This document shows positions 23,394-31,028 of a DNA stretch of 64,000 nt, piece after piece. Position 1 is the stretch's first letter; each line of letters starts with the position of its first letter. The DNA comes from Brevibacterium sp. 'Marine'. GTDB lineage: Bacteria > Actinomycetota > Actinomycetes > Actinomycetales > Brevibacteriaceae. The notes beneath the pieces are model-generated. The model was given only the letters and a program-made list of their open reading frames with translations. It was not told where the DNA came from and did no database searches. The translations under genes were made by a program, and so were the position numbers. The stretch covers positions 2,108,001-2,172,000 of the forward strand of contig NZ_CP051626.1 of the NCBI RefSeq assembly GCF_012844365.1. The letters run 5' to 3'.

Positions 23394-25019
23394 TCAGCGG
23401 TAACGGCCGGTGAGGTACCACTGACCGTGCTCTTTGCTCAGCAGAAGGGCACGGCCGGCATCGGTGACCACCTGCAGCCGGGTCCGGTAGACGGCTCGGT
23501 TCGGATCCCACCACCCGGATTCGATGGGCCAGGAACCGGAGTAGTCGGCGATGGCCTCGGTCTGCCCGGTGGGGAATCTGATCGTCGCCGGCACCGCCCC
23601 CAGTCCCGAGGGGCGAGCCTCCACCGGTGAGCCGTCCGCGGCGAGCACGTCGACGGCGGAATGTTCGACGGTCGTCGGACGCGGTGCGTGCAGGGCCCCG
23701 GGCCAGGGTGCGGCAGGGCTGCGCTCGGGGACGGCCGCCTGCTGCCACGGGGTCCACAGGTTCGTCTCTGCCGGGTCCCACCCGCCCTGGAGGCCCGGAA
23801 CCAGGACGGCATCGGGACCGAACAGCCCCTGCAGACGCTCGAGCGTATGGGTGATCTGCCCGGTGTTCTCGTCGAACAGACTGCGCGTGGCACCGATCGG
23901 GGTGGTCAGTTCGGCTGCGATGAGACGCAGCGCGATGATGCCGTCGTCGGAGAAGTCCTCGGCATCGGGAGCCGGCTCGTCGACGATGTCGAGTTCCTGC
24001 GGGTCGGGCTGTGCCGTGCGGGGATCCGGGCCCGGACGAGAGCCCCGGCCCACTCCTGCCAGCCAGCCTTCTGCCTGCCACCGCAGACGGTCGGCGATCG
24101 CGTTCTCCTGCATGTCTTCGATCCGCCAGGTCCGGGACGAGGACTGGCCGGCCGCGGCATCGAGCTCGATCGTGATCTGGGTGCAGACAAGCCCCTGTCT
24201 GCGCACCTTGGCCAGCAGATCGGCACCGAGCTGGCGGGCGAGGAAGCCGAGGGTGTCGCTGCGGGTCGTCGGGGCATCGAGAGTGAGTTCGACGTCGAGT
24301 TGTTCACCGCGGACATGATCGGCGAGCGGGGCTCCTGCCCGCCCGGAGGCCAGGTCGTGCAGATGTCGGCCGAAGGCGCCGAAGCGTGCGTTCACGTCTT
24401 TGGTCTTCAGGCGGGCGAGGTCACCGAGGGTGCGCAGCCCCAGCTGCCAGAAGACCTCGATCAGCGCGGTCGCCTCGGCGCCGGCGTATTCCAGGGTGGT
24501 GACCGGCTGGGCGGAGAGGAAGTCCACGGTCTGCCCGGGTTCGACCCGGCGCGCCTGCCCGGCGGCGAGGACCGCGGCGAAGACGGTGTCGGCGATTCCG
24601 GGGAAGAACTCCCACCCGGTGTCATCGACGAGAGCCGAGACCAGTGTCTCGACGGCATCGGCTTCGTCGGTGTAGCCGTGTCTGAGCGAGTCAAGAGGGA
24701 GCGCCAATGTTCCCGGGCTGAGCAGGGTGAACCGGGCGACGAGGTTGTCGAGGGCACCGACCCCGGCACTGAAATGTCGGTTGTCCGCCTCTTCGTCCCA
24801 GACCGCGACGTGGGCTTCCGGACAGCGGTATCCCACGGCGCGTTTGTTGTTTCCGGCGGTGATGCCGGCGGAACGGGCCGGAGCATTGGCGGCGATGACC
24901 TTGCCGGCATGGAGGACTGCGACAGGGCAGCCCGGTGCGATGTCGTGTTCGACCGCTGCGGCCACCGCCGGCCAGTCGGGCACGGTGAGCACGAGGGTGC
25001 GGCCGGACTCATCCGACAT
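23394..25019 (-). CDS. imuB: ImuB-type Y-family polymerase homologue (inactive)
   Basis: A 541-residue Y-family-like protein that bridges DnaE2 and the beta clamp in SOS mutagenesis. The fold is recognisable from NAPARSAGITAGNNKRAVGYRCP, the VEPGQTVDFLSAQPVTTLEYAG palm/thumb region and LRTLGDLARLKTKDVNARFG (helix-hairpin-helix). The catalytic acidic residues of active Y polymerases are absent: the first strand reads TVPDWPAVAAA and there is no S-x-D-E motif. This is normal for ImuB. LERLQGLFGPDAV near residue 390 is the family's C-terminal landmark. The start overlaps imuA' by 11 bp. Confidence 0.9.
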   Translation of the reverse strand: MSDESGRTLVLTVPDWPAVAAAVEHDIAPGCPVAVLHAGKVIAANAPARSAGITAGNNKRAVGYRCPEAHVAVWDEEADNRHFSAGVGALDNLVARFTLLSPGTLALPLDSLRHGYTDEADAVETLVSALVDDTGWEFFPGIADTVFAAVLAAGQARRVEPGQTVDFLSAQPVTTLEYAGAEATALIEVFWQLGLRTLGDLARLKTKDVNARFGAFGRHLHDLASGRAGAPLADHVRGEQLDVELTLDAPTTRSDTLGFLARQLGADLLAKVRRQGLVCTQITIELDAAAGQSSSRTWRIEDMQENAIADRLRWQAEGWLAGVGRGSRPGPDPRTAQPDPQELDIVDEPAPDAEDFSDDGIIALRLIAAELTTPIGATRSLFDENTGQITHTLERLQGLFGPDAVLVPGLQGGWDPAETNLWTPWQQAAVPERSPAAPWPGALHAPRPTTVEHSAVDVLAADGSPVEARPSGLGAVPATIRFPTGQTEAIADYSGSWPIESGWWDPNRAVYRTRLQVVTDAGRALLLSKEHGQWYLTGRYR

Positions 25020-25827
25020 GGCTGATCACCTGCCGCAGCTGTGTGATCGTCGACCACCGAGGATCGTCGGCTGTATCCGTGCCCGGATCTGTGCCCATGT
25101 CCGGATCTGTGTCCGGGCTTGTGGCCGGGACAGTGCGTGCTTCGGCTGCAGCGTTCGCAGTCCCTGCGGGGACGCCGCCTGTCACGACTTCCAGCGTCCC
25201 TGCGGGGACGCTGGCGGGAGTTCCCGACGGCCCGGGCAGCAGGAACCGGTGGCTTCCCGTCTGCGACCGGGCACGTACGAGGCAGGACTGCAGGCGTCCG
25301 CGGCCGTGTTCGGCACCCGACCAGCGGGTGTCGGTGATCTCGATCTGCTCTGTGCTGCCGGACACGGGACGGAGGCTGATGAGGCTCATCCGTCGTTCGC
25401 GGATCTTCGCCAGGAGTCGGGCCCGTTCCGAAGCGCTCGGGGCGAAGCCGGGGTCGACGAGGATGATGTCGAAGGATTCGATGAGGATCGAAGCCACTCG
25501 CAGCCAGTCCTCGCCGGGGGTCGCGAGGTTGACGAAATGGTCGAGGTCGACGCCGAGGTCGGCGATCGAGGACACGGCCGGTTCGCCGAGCCCGATGCCG
25601 GCGCACCACTTCTGCTCCCGGGTCGCCGCAGCGATCGCCGCCAGGCCGCAGCTCAGCGACAGCTCACCGGTGACGGTGACGAGTTCGCCGCGCGGCAGAC
25701 CGCCGCGCCGGAACAGCGGAGAGAGCACAGGATCCACCGGATGGGGTGGGATCTTATCGAACAGCGCCGCAGCCGTGGAGACCCCCGTCTCCCGACTGAG
25801 CTGTTCGATGACCGGTGCTGCTGACAT
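25009..25827 (-). CDS. imuA': ImuA'-type SOS mutagenesis protein
   Basis: A RecA-like accessory protein of about 272 residues for the ImuB-DnaE2 mutasome. LPRGELVTVTGELSLSCGLAAIAAA is a modified Walker-A region without a full GKT, and SFDIILVDPGFAP the Walker-B-like strand, as in actinobacterial ImuA'. The C-terminal 80 residues are a low-complexity Pro/Thr/Asp linker with two VPAGT elements, then a short conserved WSTITQLRQVI end. An earlier ATG at 25836 lies inside the -10 box, so I place the start at ATG 25827, nearly at the expected transcription start. A LexA box overlaps the promoter. Confidence 0.88.
   Translation of the reverse strand: MSAAPVIEQLSRETGVSTAAALFDKIPPHPVDPVLSPLFRRGGLPRGELVTVTGELSLSCGLAAIAAATREQKWCAGIGLGEPAVSSIADLGVDLDHFVNLATPGEDWLRVASILIESFDIILVDPGFAPSASERARLLAKIRERRMSLISLRPVSGSTEQIEITDTRWSGAEHGRGRLQSCLVRARSQTGSHRFLLPGPSGTPASVPAGTLEVVTGGVPAGTANAAAEARTVPATSPDTDPDMGTDPGTDTADDPRWSTITQLRQVISHVG
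25160..25173. repeat. VPAGT palindrome, copy 1 (in imuA')
   Basis: GTCCCTGCGGGGAC, one mismatch from the palindrome consensus GTCCCCGCGGGGAC. In imuA' it is read Val-Pro-Ala-Gly-Thr in the C-terminal linker. Confidence 0.8.
25191..25214. repeat. VPAGT palindrome, copy 2 (in imuA'), long hairpin
   Basis: The core GTCCCTGCGGGGAC (25196-25209) is extended to 10-bp arms CCAGCGTCCC / GGGACGCTGG around TGCG, so the transcript or single strand could form a stable hairpin. It is again read Val-Pro-Ala-Gly-Thr. It lies 22 nt from copy 1. Confidence 0.85.
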
Positions 25828-25834
25828 GACATCC

Positions 25835-25863
25835 ATTATCGAACTGGTGTTCTAAATTGGCAA
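25835..25863 (-). promoter_or_regulatory. Promoter of imuA'-imuB-dnaE2
   Basis: On the minus strand, TTGCCA (25858-25863), exactly 17 nt, then GATAAT (25835-25840). This is a near-consensus sigma-70 promoter. The predicted start is at about 25828, next to the ATG at 25827, giving a leaderless mRNA. Confidence 0.8.
25839..25854. promoter_or_regulatory. LexA (SOS) box
   Basis: TCGAACTGGTGTTCTA matches the actinobacterial SOS box TCGAAC-N4-GTTCGA at 11 of 12 fixed positions. It lies within the spacer and overlaps the -10 box of the imuA' promoter, so bound LexA would exclude RNA polymerase until DNA damage. Confidence 0.92.
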
Positions 25864-25866
25864 GAT

Positions 25867-27522
25867 TCAGACAACAGCTCTGCCCTCCCGGTCGTGTCGC
25901 CATTCGGCTTCGAACATCCATGCGATACAGAGGCCGAGGTCAAAGCCGTAACCGCCGCCGACGGTGCCGGGATCGGCCGCTTTCGTGATCTTCTTGACCT
26001 CGGCGACGCGAACCGCGGTATTGAACATCATCCGCCCCCTCACCCGACTTTCCAGCGGAAGCAGCTGGGAACCGTCGGGCATGTAGAAGGCAAAGGCAGC
26101 GGGACCGCGCATCGCTCCGGCGAAATCCGCTCCGGTGCGTTCGATGCGCAGCTGGTATTTGTGCACCACGGTGTGATGTCGGCGACAGAGCAGGATGAGA
26201 TTGTCCATATCGGTCCTCCCACCCTGCGACCAGGGACGGATATGGTGGGCATCGCATCGCCTGCGGGCTCGGCAGCCGGGGAATTGGCAGCAGACATCAC
26301 GCACACTCAGCGCCATTCGCTGTCGTCTGCTCACCAGACGCTTCGAGCGCCCGAGCATGAGGACGTCGCCTCCGGCATCCTTGACCGCCCCGCTGATCAG
26401 CGCCTCACAGCTCAGGCGCTCCGCCGTCGCCGCGGTGATGCCGCCGAACCCTTCGATCCGGCAGGTCGTATCCGCCCGTCCGCCCGACGTCCCCGCGGGG
26501 ACGCTTCCCTCGGCTCCTTCCGCACGGTCTGACCCAATCCCCTCTTCTGCCGGACCGTCCGATTCGCCTTTCGTCCCCGCGGGGACGCCTGCGTCGGCCG
26601 CTGGTCTTGCGGGGATACTGAGCAGAGGTGGCTTGAACGCGGGCGCGGCTTCCACCGTGGCTCCGCTGCGAGTGATCACCTCGGCGGAGGCATGGACGAG
26701 CAGCCGGGCACGATCGGCGTCGATCGAACCCGCGGGCTCGGCACGGGGGAAGGCGTGGATGATCTCCATCAGGCACATGACCTGGGAGACCGGCTCATAA
26801 GGAGCCTCGTCCACTGTGTCGCCTTCGCCCGCAGCCCCCTCCTCAGCGGAACCACCGTCATGGACGGGACGCTCGAGAACCTGGCGGGCGGCGTCGAGCA
26901 TCGCGGCGATCTCTGCGGCATCGTCTTCCTCGAGTTCGATCGTGATCCGGGTCCGACCGGGTGCCACCTGACGCATGTTCACACTGTCCTCAGCCAGGTA
27001 CAGCGGGAACGGGCCGTTGTCGATCTTGTCGGCCAGCTGCTGGTAGTTCTGCGAGATCCGGCTGATCTGGCTGCCGGTGGCAAGGGTGGCCAGACGCAGC
27101 GCCTCATCGTCGCCGATCCGCTCCCCCAGTCGGGTCACTTCCCTCACCTTTGAGAAGCTGACATCACCGCCCGCCAGACTCTTCTTCACCTTCGGCATCT
27201 CCCGCAGCGCCCTCATCACGCGAACATACTCGCGAGCCGTGTGCATGCTCACCGACGCCACATGCATCACCCACTCGGTCAGGGTCTTCACACCGACCCA
27301 TTCCGTCCACAGTCCCCGCCTCTCGACCTCGTCGATGAGGGTGATGACGCGAGCGTGGCAGAAGGAGATGCATGAGATGTTGCGCCGGATATCCGTCACG
27401 ATCTGCTCACAGGTGAGGGTGCTGGGGTCCACATCGGCGTCAGCCCCTCCATAGTCCTTCGGATCGACACTCAGCCCTGCGAGGTCGGCCGCCTCCGCTG
27501 CAATCGGCTCATCGTCTCTCAT
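25867..27522 (-). CDS. HNH endonuclease with DUF222 domain
   Basis: A 551-residue protein with an N-terminal helical DUF222 domain (about residues 30-240: ISFCHARVITLIDEVERRG, GDVSFSKVREVTRLGERIGD) and a C-terminal HNH nuclease (about residues 400-465: CQFPGCRARRRCDAHHIRPW, then LILLCRRHHTVVHK). The zinc-binding cysteines and HH/N residues are intact, so it should cut or nick DNA. Such proteins are multicopy in many actinobacteria; a role in mobile DNA or repair is suspected but not shown. The interdomain linker holds two VPAGT elements. ATG 27522 is preceded by GGGAGGGGAG. It ends 4 nt before the -35 box of the SOS promoter. Confidence 0.9.
   Translation of the reverse strand: MRDDEPIAAEAADLAGLSVDPKDYGGADADVDPSTLTCEQIVTDIRRNISCISFCHARVITLIDEVERRGLWTEWVGVKTLTEWVMHVASVSMHTAREYVRVMRALREMPKVKKSLAGGDVSFSKVREVTRLGERIGDDEALRLATLATGSQISRISQNYQQLADKIDNGPFPLYLAEDSVNMRQVAPGRTRITIELEEDDAAEIAAMLDAARQVLERPVHDGGSAEEGAAGEGDTVDEAPYEPVSQVMCLMEIIHAFPRAEPAGSIDADRARLLVHASAEVITRSGATVEAAPAFKPPLLSIPARPAADAGVPAGTKGESDGPAEEGIGSDRAEGAEGSVPAGTSGGRADTTCRIEGFGGITAATAERLSCEALISGAVKDAGGDVLMLGRSKRLVSRRQRMALSVRDVCCQFPGCRARRRCDAHHIRPWSQGGRTDMDNLILLCRRHHTVVHKYQLRIERTGADFAGAMRGPAAFAFYMPDGSQLLPLESRVRGRMMFNTAVRVAEVKKITKAADPGTVGGGYGFDLGLCIAWMFEAEWRHDREGRAVV
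26489..26502. repeat. VPAGT palindrome, copy 3 (in the HNH gene)
   Basis: A perfect GTCCCCGCGGGGAC palindrome, flanked by GAC and GCT, read Val-Pro-Ala-Gly-Thr in the DUF222-HNH linker. Confidence 0.9.
26573..26586. repeat. VPAGT palindrome, copy 4 (in the HNH gene)
   Basis: A perfect GTCCCCGCGGGGAC palindrome (16 bp with flanking C and G), read Val-Pro-Ala-Gly-Thr, 70 nt from copy 3. Confidence 0.9.
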
Positions 27523-27756
27523 GGTGCTCCCCTCCCGCGGCCCGTCGGCCCTCCGGTCCGGCGATCCCCATGACCACCAACCGTGCCTCCACTCTAGGGC
27601 TCGGCACTGACACGAGAATTCGATCGAAGGCAATCTTCAGAAATGAATCACCGCTGAGATTCGATTGAGTTTCGTTTCTGCAGGTGACCAAGCCTAACCA
27701 CATGTGTCCCGAAGACTGCCGAACTGGCTCTTGCCTGCCGTGTCAGCGCCGACGGG

Positions 27757-27762
27757 TAAGGT
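27757..27762 (+). promoter_or_regulatory. -10 box of the methyltransferase gene (leaderless)
   Basis: TAAGGT, 7 nt before the ATG at 27770. An AAGG overlap with this box could also serve as a weak ribosome site if transcription begins further upstream. Confidence 0.4.
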
Positions 27763-27769
27763 GACGGTC

Positions 27770-28438
27770 ATGACTGACGAAGCCCGCACCCGCGAAGCGG
27801 CCACGCGTGATTCCTATGATGCGATCGCCCGAACCTACACGGACTGGGTCGCCGACGAGCTCACTGCGAAACCTCATGACCGAGCCGTGCTCGGGGCGTT
27901 CTCCGAGCTCGTCCTCGGCACCGGCTCAGCGGAGGTCCTCGATATAGGCTGCGGGCCCGGTCGCATCACTACGTTCCTCGGCGCCCTTGGGCTGGAACCG
28001 CGCGGACTCGACCTCTCCCCTGCCATGATCGAACTCGCGAAGGGCCTCTATCCGACCCATCAGTTCGACGTCGGGTCGATGACCGCTCTGCCCTATGCCG
28101 ATGTGTCCTTCTCCGGTCTCGTCGCCTGGTACTCGACCATCCACGTCCCCGGGGATGCGCTTGCCCTCGCCTTCGCCGAGGCGGCCCGTGTCCTGCGTCC
28201 GGGAGGCTGGTTCCAGCTGGCGTTTCAGCTCGGCGACCGGGTCGATCACTTCTCCGATCTCGCCGGCTTCGACGTCGACCTCGACTTCCACCGCCGTTCG
28301 ATCGATGACGTTCTCACCGCCCTCGAACCGCATGGTTTCACCCCTGCCGCCCGTCTCGAACGAGAACCCGACCGGGCCGGCCGCTTCCCGGAGGCGACCA
28401 GGCAGGGCTACCTCCTCGTCCGCCGGGACAGCCGATGA
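27770..28438 (+). CDS. SAM-dependent class I methyltransferase
   Basis: A 222-residue methyltransferase. Motif I VLDIGCGPGRITTFL near residue 57 binds SAM, LGLEPRGLDLSPAMIELAK is motif II, and MTALPYADVSFSGLVAWYST is motifs III-IV. It starts YDAIARTYTDWV, as do many small-molecule methyltransferases of the UbiE/type 11 group. The substrate is unknown. The ATG at 27770 is chosen because an upstream start at 27704 would precede the likely -10 box. It is followed 38 nt later by trmL on the same strand. Confidence 0.85.
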   Translation: MTDEARTREAATRDSYDAIARTYTDWVADELTAKPHDRAVLGAFSELVLGTGSAEVLDIGCGPGRITTFLGALGLEPRGLDLSPAMIELAKGLYPTHQFDVGSMTALPYADVSFSGLVAWYSTIHVPGDALALAFAEAARVLRPGGWFQLAFQLGDRVDHFSDLAGFDVDLDFHRRSIDDVLTALEPHGFTPAARLEREPDRAGRFPEATRQGYLLVRRDSR

Positions 28439-28476
28439 GGTCCTTCCCTGGAAAGAGGTGAGAAGATGAGAGGGAT

Positions 28477-28941
28477 ATGAATATCGACATCGTCTTCCAC
28501 ACTCCCGAGATCCCCGGCAACACCGGAAATGCCATCCGGCTCGCCGCGGTCACCGGAGCCCATCTCCATCTCGTCGAGCCCCTCGGCTTCGACCTCTCCG
28601 ACGCGAAGCTGCGCCGAGCCGGTCTCGACTATCACGACCTCGCCCATGTCACCGTCCATCCATCGATCGACGTGCTCTGGAGCCACCTCGGTGAGCGTCG
28701 GGTGATCGCGTTCAGCACGCATACGGACAATTCCTTCGCCGAGGTGGAGTACCAAGACGGAGACGTCCTCCTCTTCGGACGCGAGTCGACGGGACTGCCC
28801 GACGAGGTCGTCACCGACGACCATGTCGATATGACGGTGCGGATCCCGATGCTGCCGGCACGCCGTTCGCTCAACCTGGCGAATTCGGCATCCATCGCCA
28901 TCTACGAAGCCTGGCGCCAACACGGCTACACGGGCGCCTGA
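28477..28941 (+). CDS. trmL: tRNA (cytidine/uridine-34-2'-O)-methyltransferase
   Basis: A 154-residue minimal SPOUT enzyme that methylates the wobble ribose of tRNA-Leu isoacceptors. IVFHTPEIPGNTGNAIRLAA at the N-terminus gives the P-x-N-x-G-x2-R motif. LLFGRESTGLPDEV near residue 107 and IPMLPARRSLNLANSASIAIYE near the end form the trefoil-knot SAM site. The length equals that of E. coli TrmL. GAGAGGGAT precedes the ATG. Confidence 0.93.
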   Translation: MNIDIVFHTPEIPGNTGNAIRLAAVTGAHLHLVEPLGFDLSDAKLRRAGLDYHDLAHVTVHPSIDVLWSHLGERRVIAFSTHTDNSFAEVEYQDGDVLLFGRESTGLPDEVVTDDHVDMTVRIPMLPARRSLNLANSASIAIYEAWRQHGYTGA

Positions 28942-28986
28942 ACCCGCGTAGAATTCTTCGCGAACGCTTTACCTGAAAGGACCACT

Positions 28987-29811
28987 ATGACCGCAAAGGT
29001 GCTCACCGTCGCCGGATCCGATGTCTCCGGAGGAGCCGGACTCGAAGCCGATCTGAAGATGTTCGACGAATACGGTGCCTTCGGCACTGCCGTCGTCACC
29101 TGCATCGTCACTTTCGATCCCAATGACGGATTCGCCCACGTCCTCGAATTCATCGAACCCGAGGTCGTCAACCGCCAGCTCGAGTCGACGCTGGCCGTGC
29201 ACGAATTCACCGCCATCAAGTCCGGAATGCTCGGCTCCGTCGACTCGGCACTGGTCCTCGCCGAAGAACTCAAGACCAATGATCTGCCGTACGTCTTCGA
29301 TCCTGTGCTCGTGTGCAAGGGCGCAGGCACCATGGTCGATCTCAAGGATCTCTTCGTCGAGAACCTCGTGCCCCTGGCCACCGTCGTCACCCCGAATCTC
29401 GAAGAGGCCGCCACTCTGGCCGGGGTCGACCCCATCGACTCCGTCGAGGGCATGATCGAGGCCGCGAAGATCATCCATGGGCAGGGCGCGAAGAACGTCG
29501 TCGTCAAGGGCGGGGCGCGCCTCGCCGGAGACGATGCCATCGACATCCTCTTCGACGGTGAGACCGTGACGACTCTGCGCTCGCGCAAGGTCAATGACAA
29601 GCTCGTCAACGGGGCAGGCTGCTCGTTCGCCTCCTCGATCGCGGCGGGCATCGCCACCGGTCTGGACATCAAGGACGCCGTCGTCTCCGCCAAGGAGAAG
29701 GTCGCACACGGAATCGCGAACTGCCTCGACAATGCCACCGGAGTCGCCTCGCTCTACCACCCGGCGGCACGGGTGAGCCCCTCCTCCGAGGTCTCAGTCA
29801 CCGTCGACTGA
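28987..29811 (+). CDS. pdxK: Pyridoxal/pyridoxine kinase, ThiD-like (PdxK)
   Basis: A 274-residue ribokinase-fold enzyme phosphorylating B6 vitamers in salvage. It begins VLTVAGSDVSGGAGLEADLK like ThiD, but the C-terminal catalytic motif is VNGAGCSFASSIAAG, where the cysteine in G-A-G-C is typical of the ThiD-derived PdxK of Firmicutes and actinobacteria. VVVKGGARLAGDDAIDILFDG is the ATP-side segment. HMP kinase (ThiD) activity cannot be excluded. AAAGGA precedes the ATG. The gene stands between trmL and a degenerate VPAGT-type palindrome. Confidence 0.85.
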   Translation: MTAKVLTVAGSDVSGGAGLEADLKMFDEYGAFGTAVVTCIVTFDPNDGFAHVLEFIEPEVVNRQLESTLAVHEFTAIKSGMLGSVDSALVLAEELKTNDLPYVFDPVLVCKGAGTMVDLKDLFVENLVPLATVVTPNLEEAATLAGVDPIDSVEGMIEAAKIIHGQGAKNVVVKGGARLAGDDAIDILFDGETVTTLRSRKVNDKLVNGAGCSFASSIAAGIATGLDIKDAVVSAKEKVAHGIANCLDNATGVASLYHPAARVSPSSEVSVTVD

Positions 29812-29830
29812 TCACCGGTGCTTCGGTTGC

Positions 29831-29844
29831 GTCCCCGCGAGGAC
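29831..29844. repeat. Degenerate VPAGT-type palindrome, intergenic
   Basis: GTCCCCGCGAGGAC, one change from the consensus, 19 nt after the pdxK stop; with flanks it forms a hairpin with TGCGTCC/GGACGCA arms. This is the only copy found outside a gene. Confidence 0.65.
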
Positions 29845-29896
29845 GCACCCAGTCACAGTCGGGACGTCGCATCAGAGTCAGTCGACCTGCAGACAG

Positions 29897-29937
29897 CAGA
29901 TTGCCCCGCACACCGATTCGGTGTGCGGGGCAATCTG
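29897..29937. terminator. Terminator hairpin between pdxK and rpmE2
   Basis: A perfect 18-bp inverted repeat (CAGATTGCCCCGCACACC and its complement) with a 5-nt loop lies between convergent genes. No T-tract. It probably serves both directions. Confidence 0.85.
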
Positions 29938-29963
29938 TATGAAGCAGTTGGAAACTCCCGAGA

Positions 29964-30218
29964 TCAGCGCTTGCCGAAGCCCTTGTAGCGGTCCTTGAAC
30001 TTCTCCACGCGGCCGGCGGAGTCGAGGATGCGCTGCTTGCCCGTGTAGAACGGGTGCGAAGCGGACGAGATCTCGACGTCGATCACGGGGTAGGTGTTGC
30101 CGTCTTCCCACTCGATGGTCTTGTCGCTCTTAGCGGTGGAGCGGGTGAGGAACTTGGTGCCGGAAGCCAGATCGTTGAACACGATCGGTGCGTATTCCGG
30201 GTGGATGTCCTTCTTCAT
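29964..30218 (-). CDS. rpmE2: 50S ribosomal protein L31 type B
   Basis: An 84-residue ribosomal protein: [20 protein letters not shown] at the start and HPFYTGKQ in the middle are diagnostic. It lacks the C-x-x-C zinc pair of type A L31, so it is the zinc-independent form, which in many bacteria replaces type A under zinc shortage. I see no Zur-box-like sequence upstream. The ATG at 30218 follows AGAGGTAAG; an upstream in-frame start is rejected as the extra 39 residues are not L31-like. Confidence 0.96.
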   Translation of the reverse strand: MKKDIHPEYAPIVFNDLASGTKFLTRSTAKSDKTIEWEDGNTYPVIDVEISSASHPFYTGKQRILDSAGRVEKFKDRYKGFGKR

Positions 30219-30242
30219 TTTCTTACCTCTGCTGAATTCTTT

Positions 30243-30269
30243 CAGGCGCCTGATATGAGTTGAACTCAT
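30243..30269. promoter_or_regulatory. Two short palindromes upstream of rpmE2
   Basis: CAGGCGCCTG (30243-30252, perfect) and ATGAGT-TGA-ACTCAT (30255-30269) lie 25-51 nt before the rpmE2 start, in its 5' leader or promoter. They could bind a regulator or fold in the mRNA; autoregulation is one possibility. Confidence 0.35.
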
Positions 30270-30383
30270 CTGCCAGTGCCCGAATTCGTCTGCTGGACAC
30301 GCTCCGAACCGTAGGAACCGGACACGGAGCGACAATCGATTCTAACTGATGGGCCCGGACAAAGCGATTCGACACGGATCTCC

Positions 30384-30389
30384 TAAACT
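30384..30389 (+). promoter_or_regulatory. -10 box of the YbaK gene (leaderless)
   Basis: TAAACT, 6 nt before the ATG at 30396, without a Shine-Dalgarno site. Confidence 0.55.
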
Positions 30390-30395
30390 GTGGCC

Positions 30396-30947
30396 ATGAC
30401 CACGAAACAGCGCCTCTCCGCTCAGTTCACTCTCCAGCCCGCCGCCACTGCTCCGGAGCTCATGGCAGAGTCGACGGCCGCCGCCCTGCCGACGGTCTCC
30501 GGCGAGGTCGACGTCTTCGCCATCGATCCCCAGATCGCAGACACCGCGGCTCTCCTCGATGCCACGGATCTGCCCCCGGCCACCTCGGCGAACTGCGTCC
30601 TCGTCGCCGGTTCACGGGGCGGTGAGGAGCGCATCGCCGCGTGCATGGTGCTCGCGAACACCCGCGCCGATGTCAACAAACGGGTCAAGAAGCTCCTCGA
30701 CGTCCGCAAGGCATCGTTCCTCCCGCTCGAGCGCGCCGTGGACGAATCCGGGATGGAGTACGGCGGCATCGGACCGATCGGCCTGCCGGAGAACTACCGG
30801 GTGCTCATCGATTCCCGCGTCGCCGCGGCCGAGGAGCTCATCATCGGTTCCGGTATCCGCGGCTCCAAGCTGATACTCTCCGGCTCCGCCCTCGCGTCTC
30901 TGCCCGGCGCCGAGGTGATCGAGGACCTGGCCACCGAGATCGGCTGA
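30396..30947 (+). CDS. YbaK/EbsC-type aminoacyl-tRNA deacylase
   Basis: A 183-residue YbaK/ProX-superfamily protein that hydrolyses mischarged aminoacyl-tRNA (for example Cys- or Ala-tRNA-Pro). Family features: VNKRVKKLLDVRKASFLP with the substrate-binding lysine, followed by EYGGIGPIGLPENYRVLIDS, the G-G-x-x-P-x-G loop, and a C-terminal strand GSGIRGSKLILSG. Length matches the actinobacterial EbsC type. The ATG at 30396 is chosen because a -10 box sits 6 nt upstream; a GTG two codons earlier is in frame. Confidence 0.88.
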   Translation: MTTKQRLSAQFTLQPAATAPELMAESTAAALPTVSGEVDVFAIDPQIADTAALLDATDLPPATSANCVLVAGSRGGEERIAACMVLANTRADVNKRVKKLLDVRKASFLPLERAVDESGMEYGGIGPIGLPENYRVLIDSRVAAAEELIIGSGIRGSKLILSGSALASLPGAEVIEDLATEIG

Positions 30948-31028
30948 CCGAGTCGCTCGGTCTGGCATCGACAGTCGGTCGAGCACCGCCTGTCGGTCCG
31001 ATGCTCCCCGTCTGCCGAGCGCTGCTCG

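Noticed and set aside
21820..23403. Long plus-strand open frame opposite dnaE2
   Set aside because: Complement of a conserved polymerase with no recognisable motif. The many other long antisense frames (for example 3663-5111, 41003-43198, 55354-56871) were rejected likewise.
23394..25019. Active Y-family polymerase
   Set aside because: The catalytic Asp and S-x-D-E motifs are missing; this is the expected state of ImuB, not damage to a Pol IV gene.
30219..30395. Zur box upstream of the zinc-independent L31 gene
   Set aside because: No AT-rich TGAAAAT-type dyad is present; only a GC palindrome and a short ATGAGT dyad were found.
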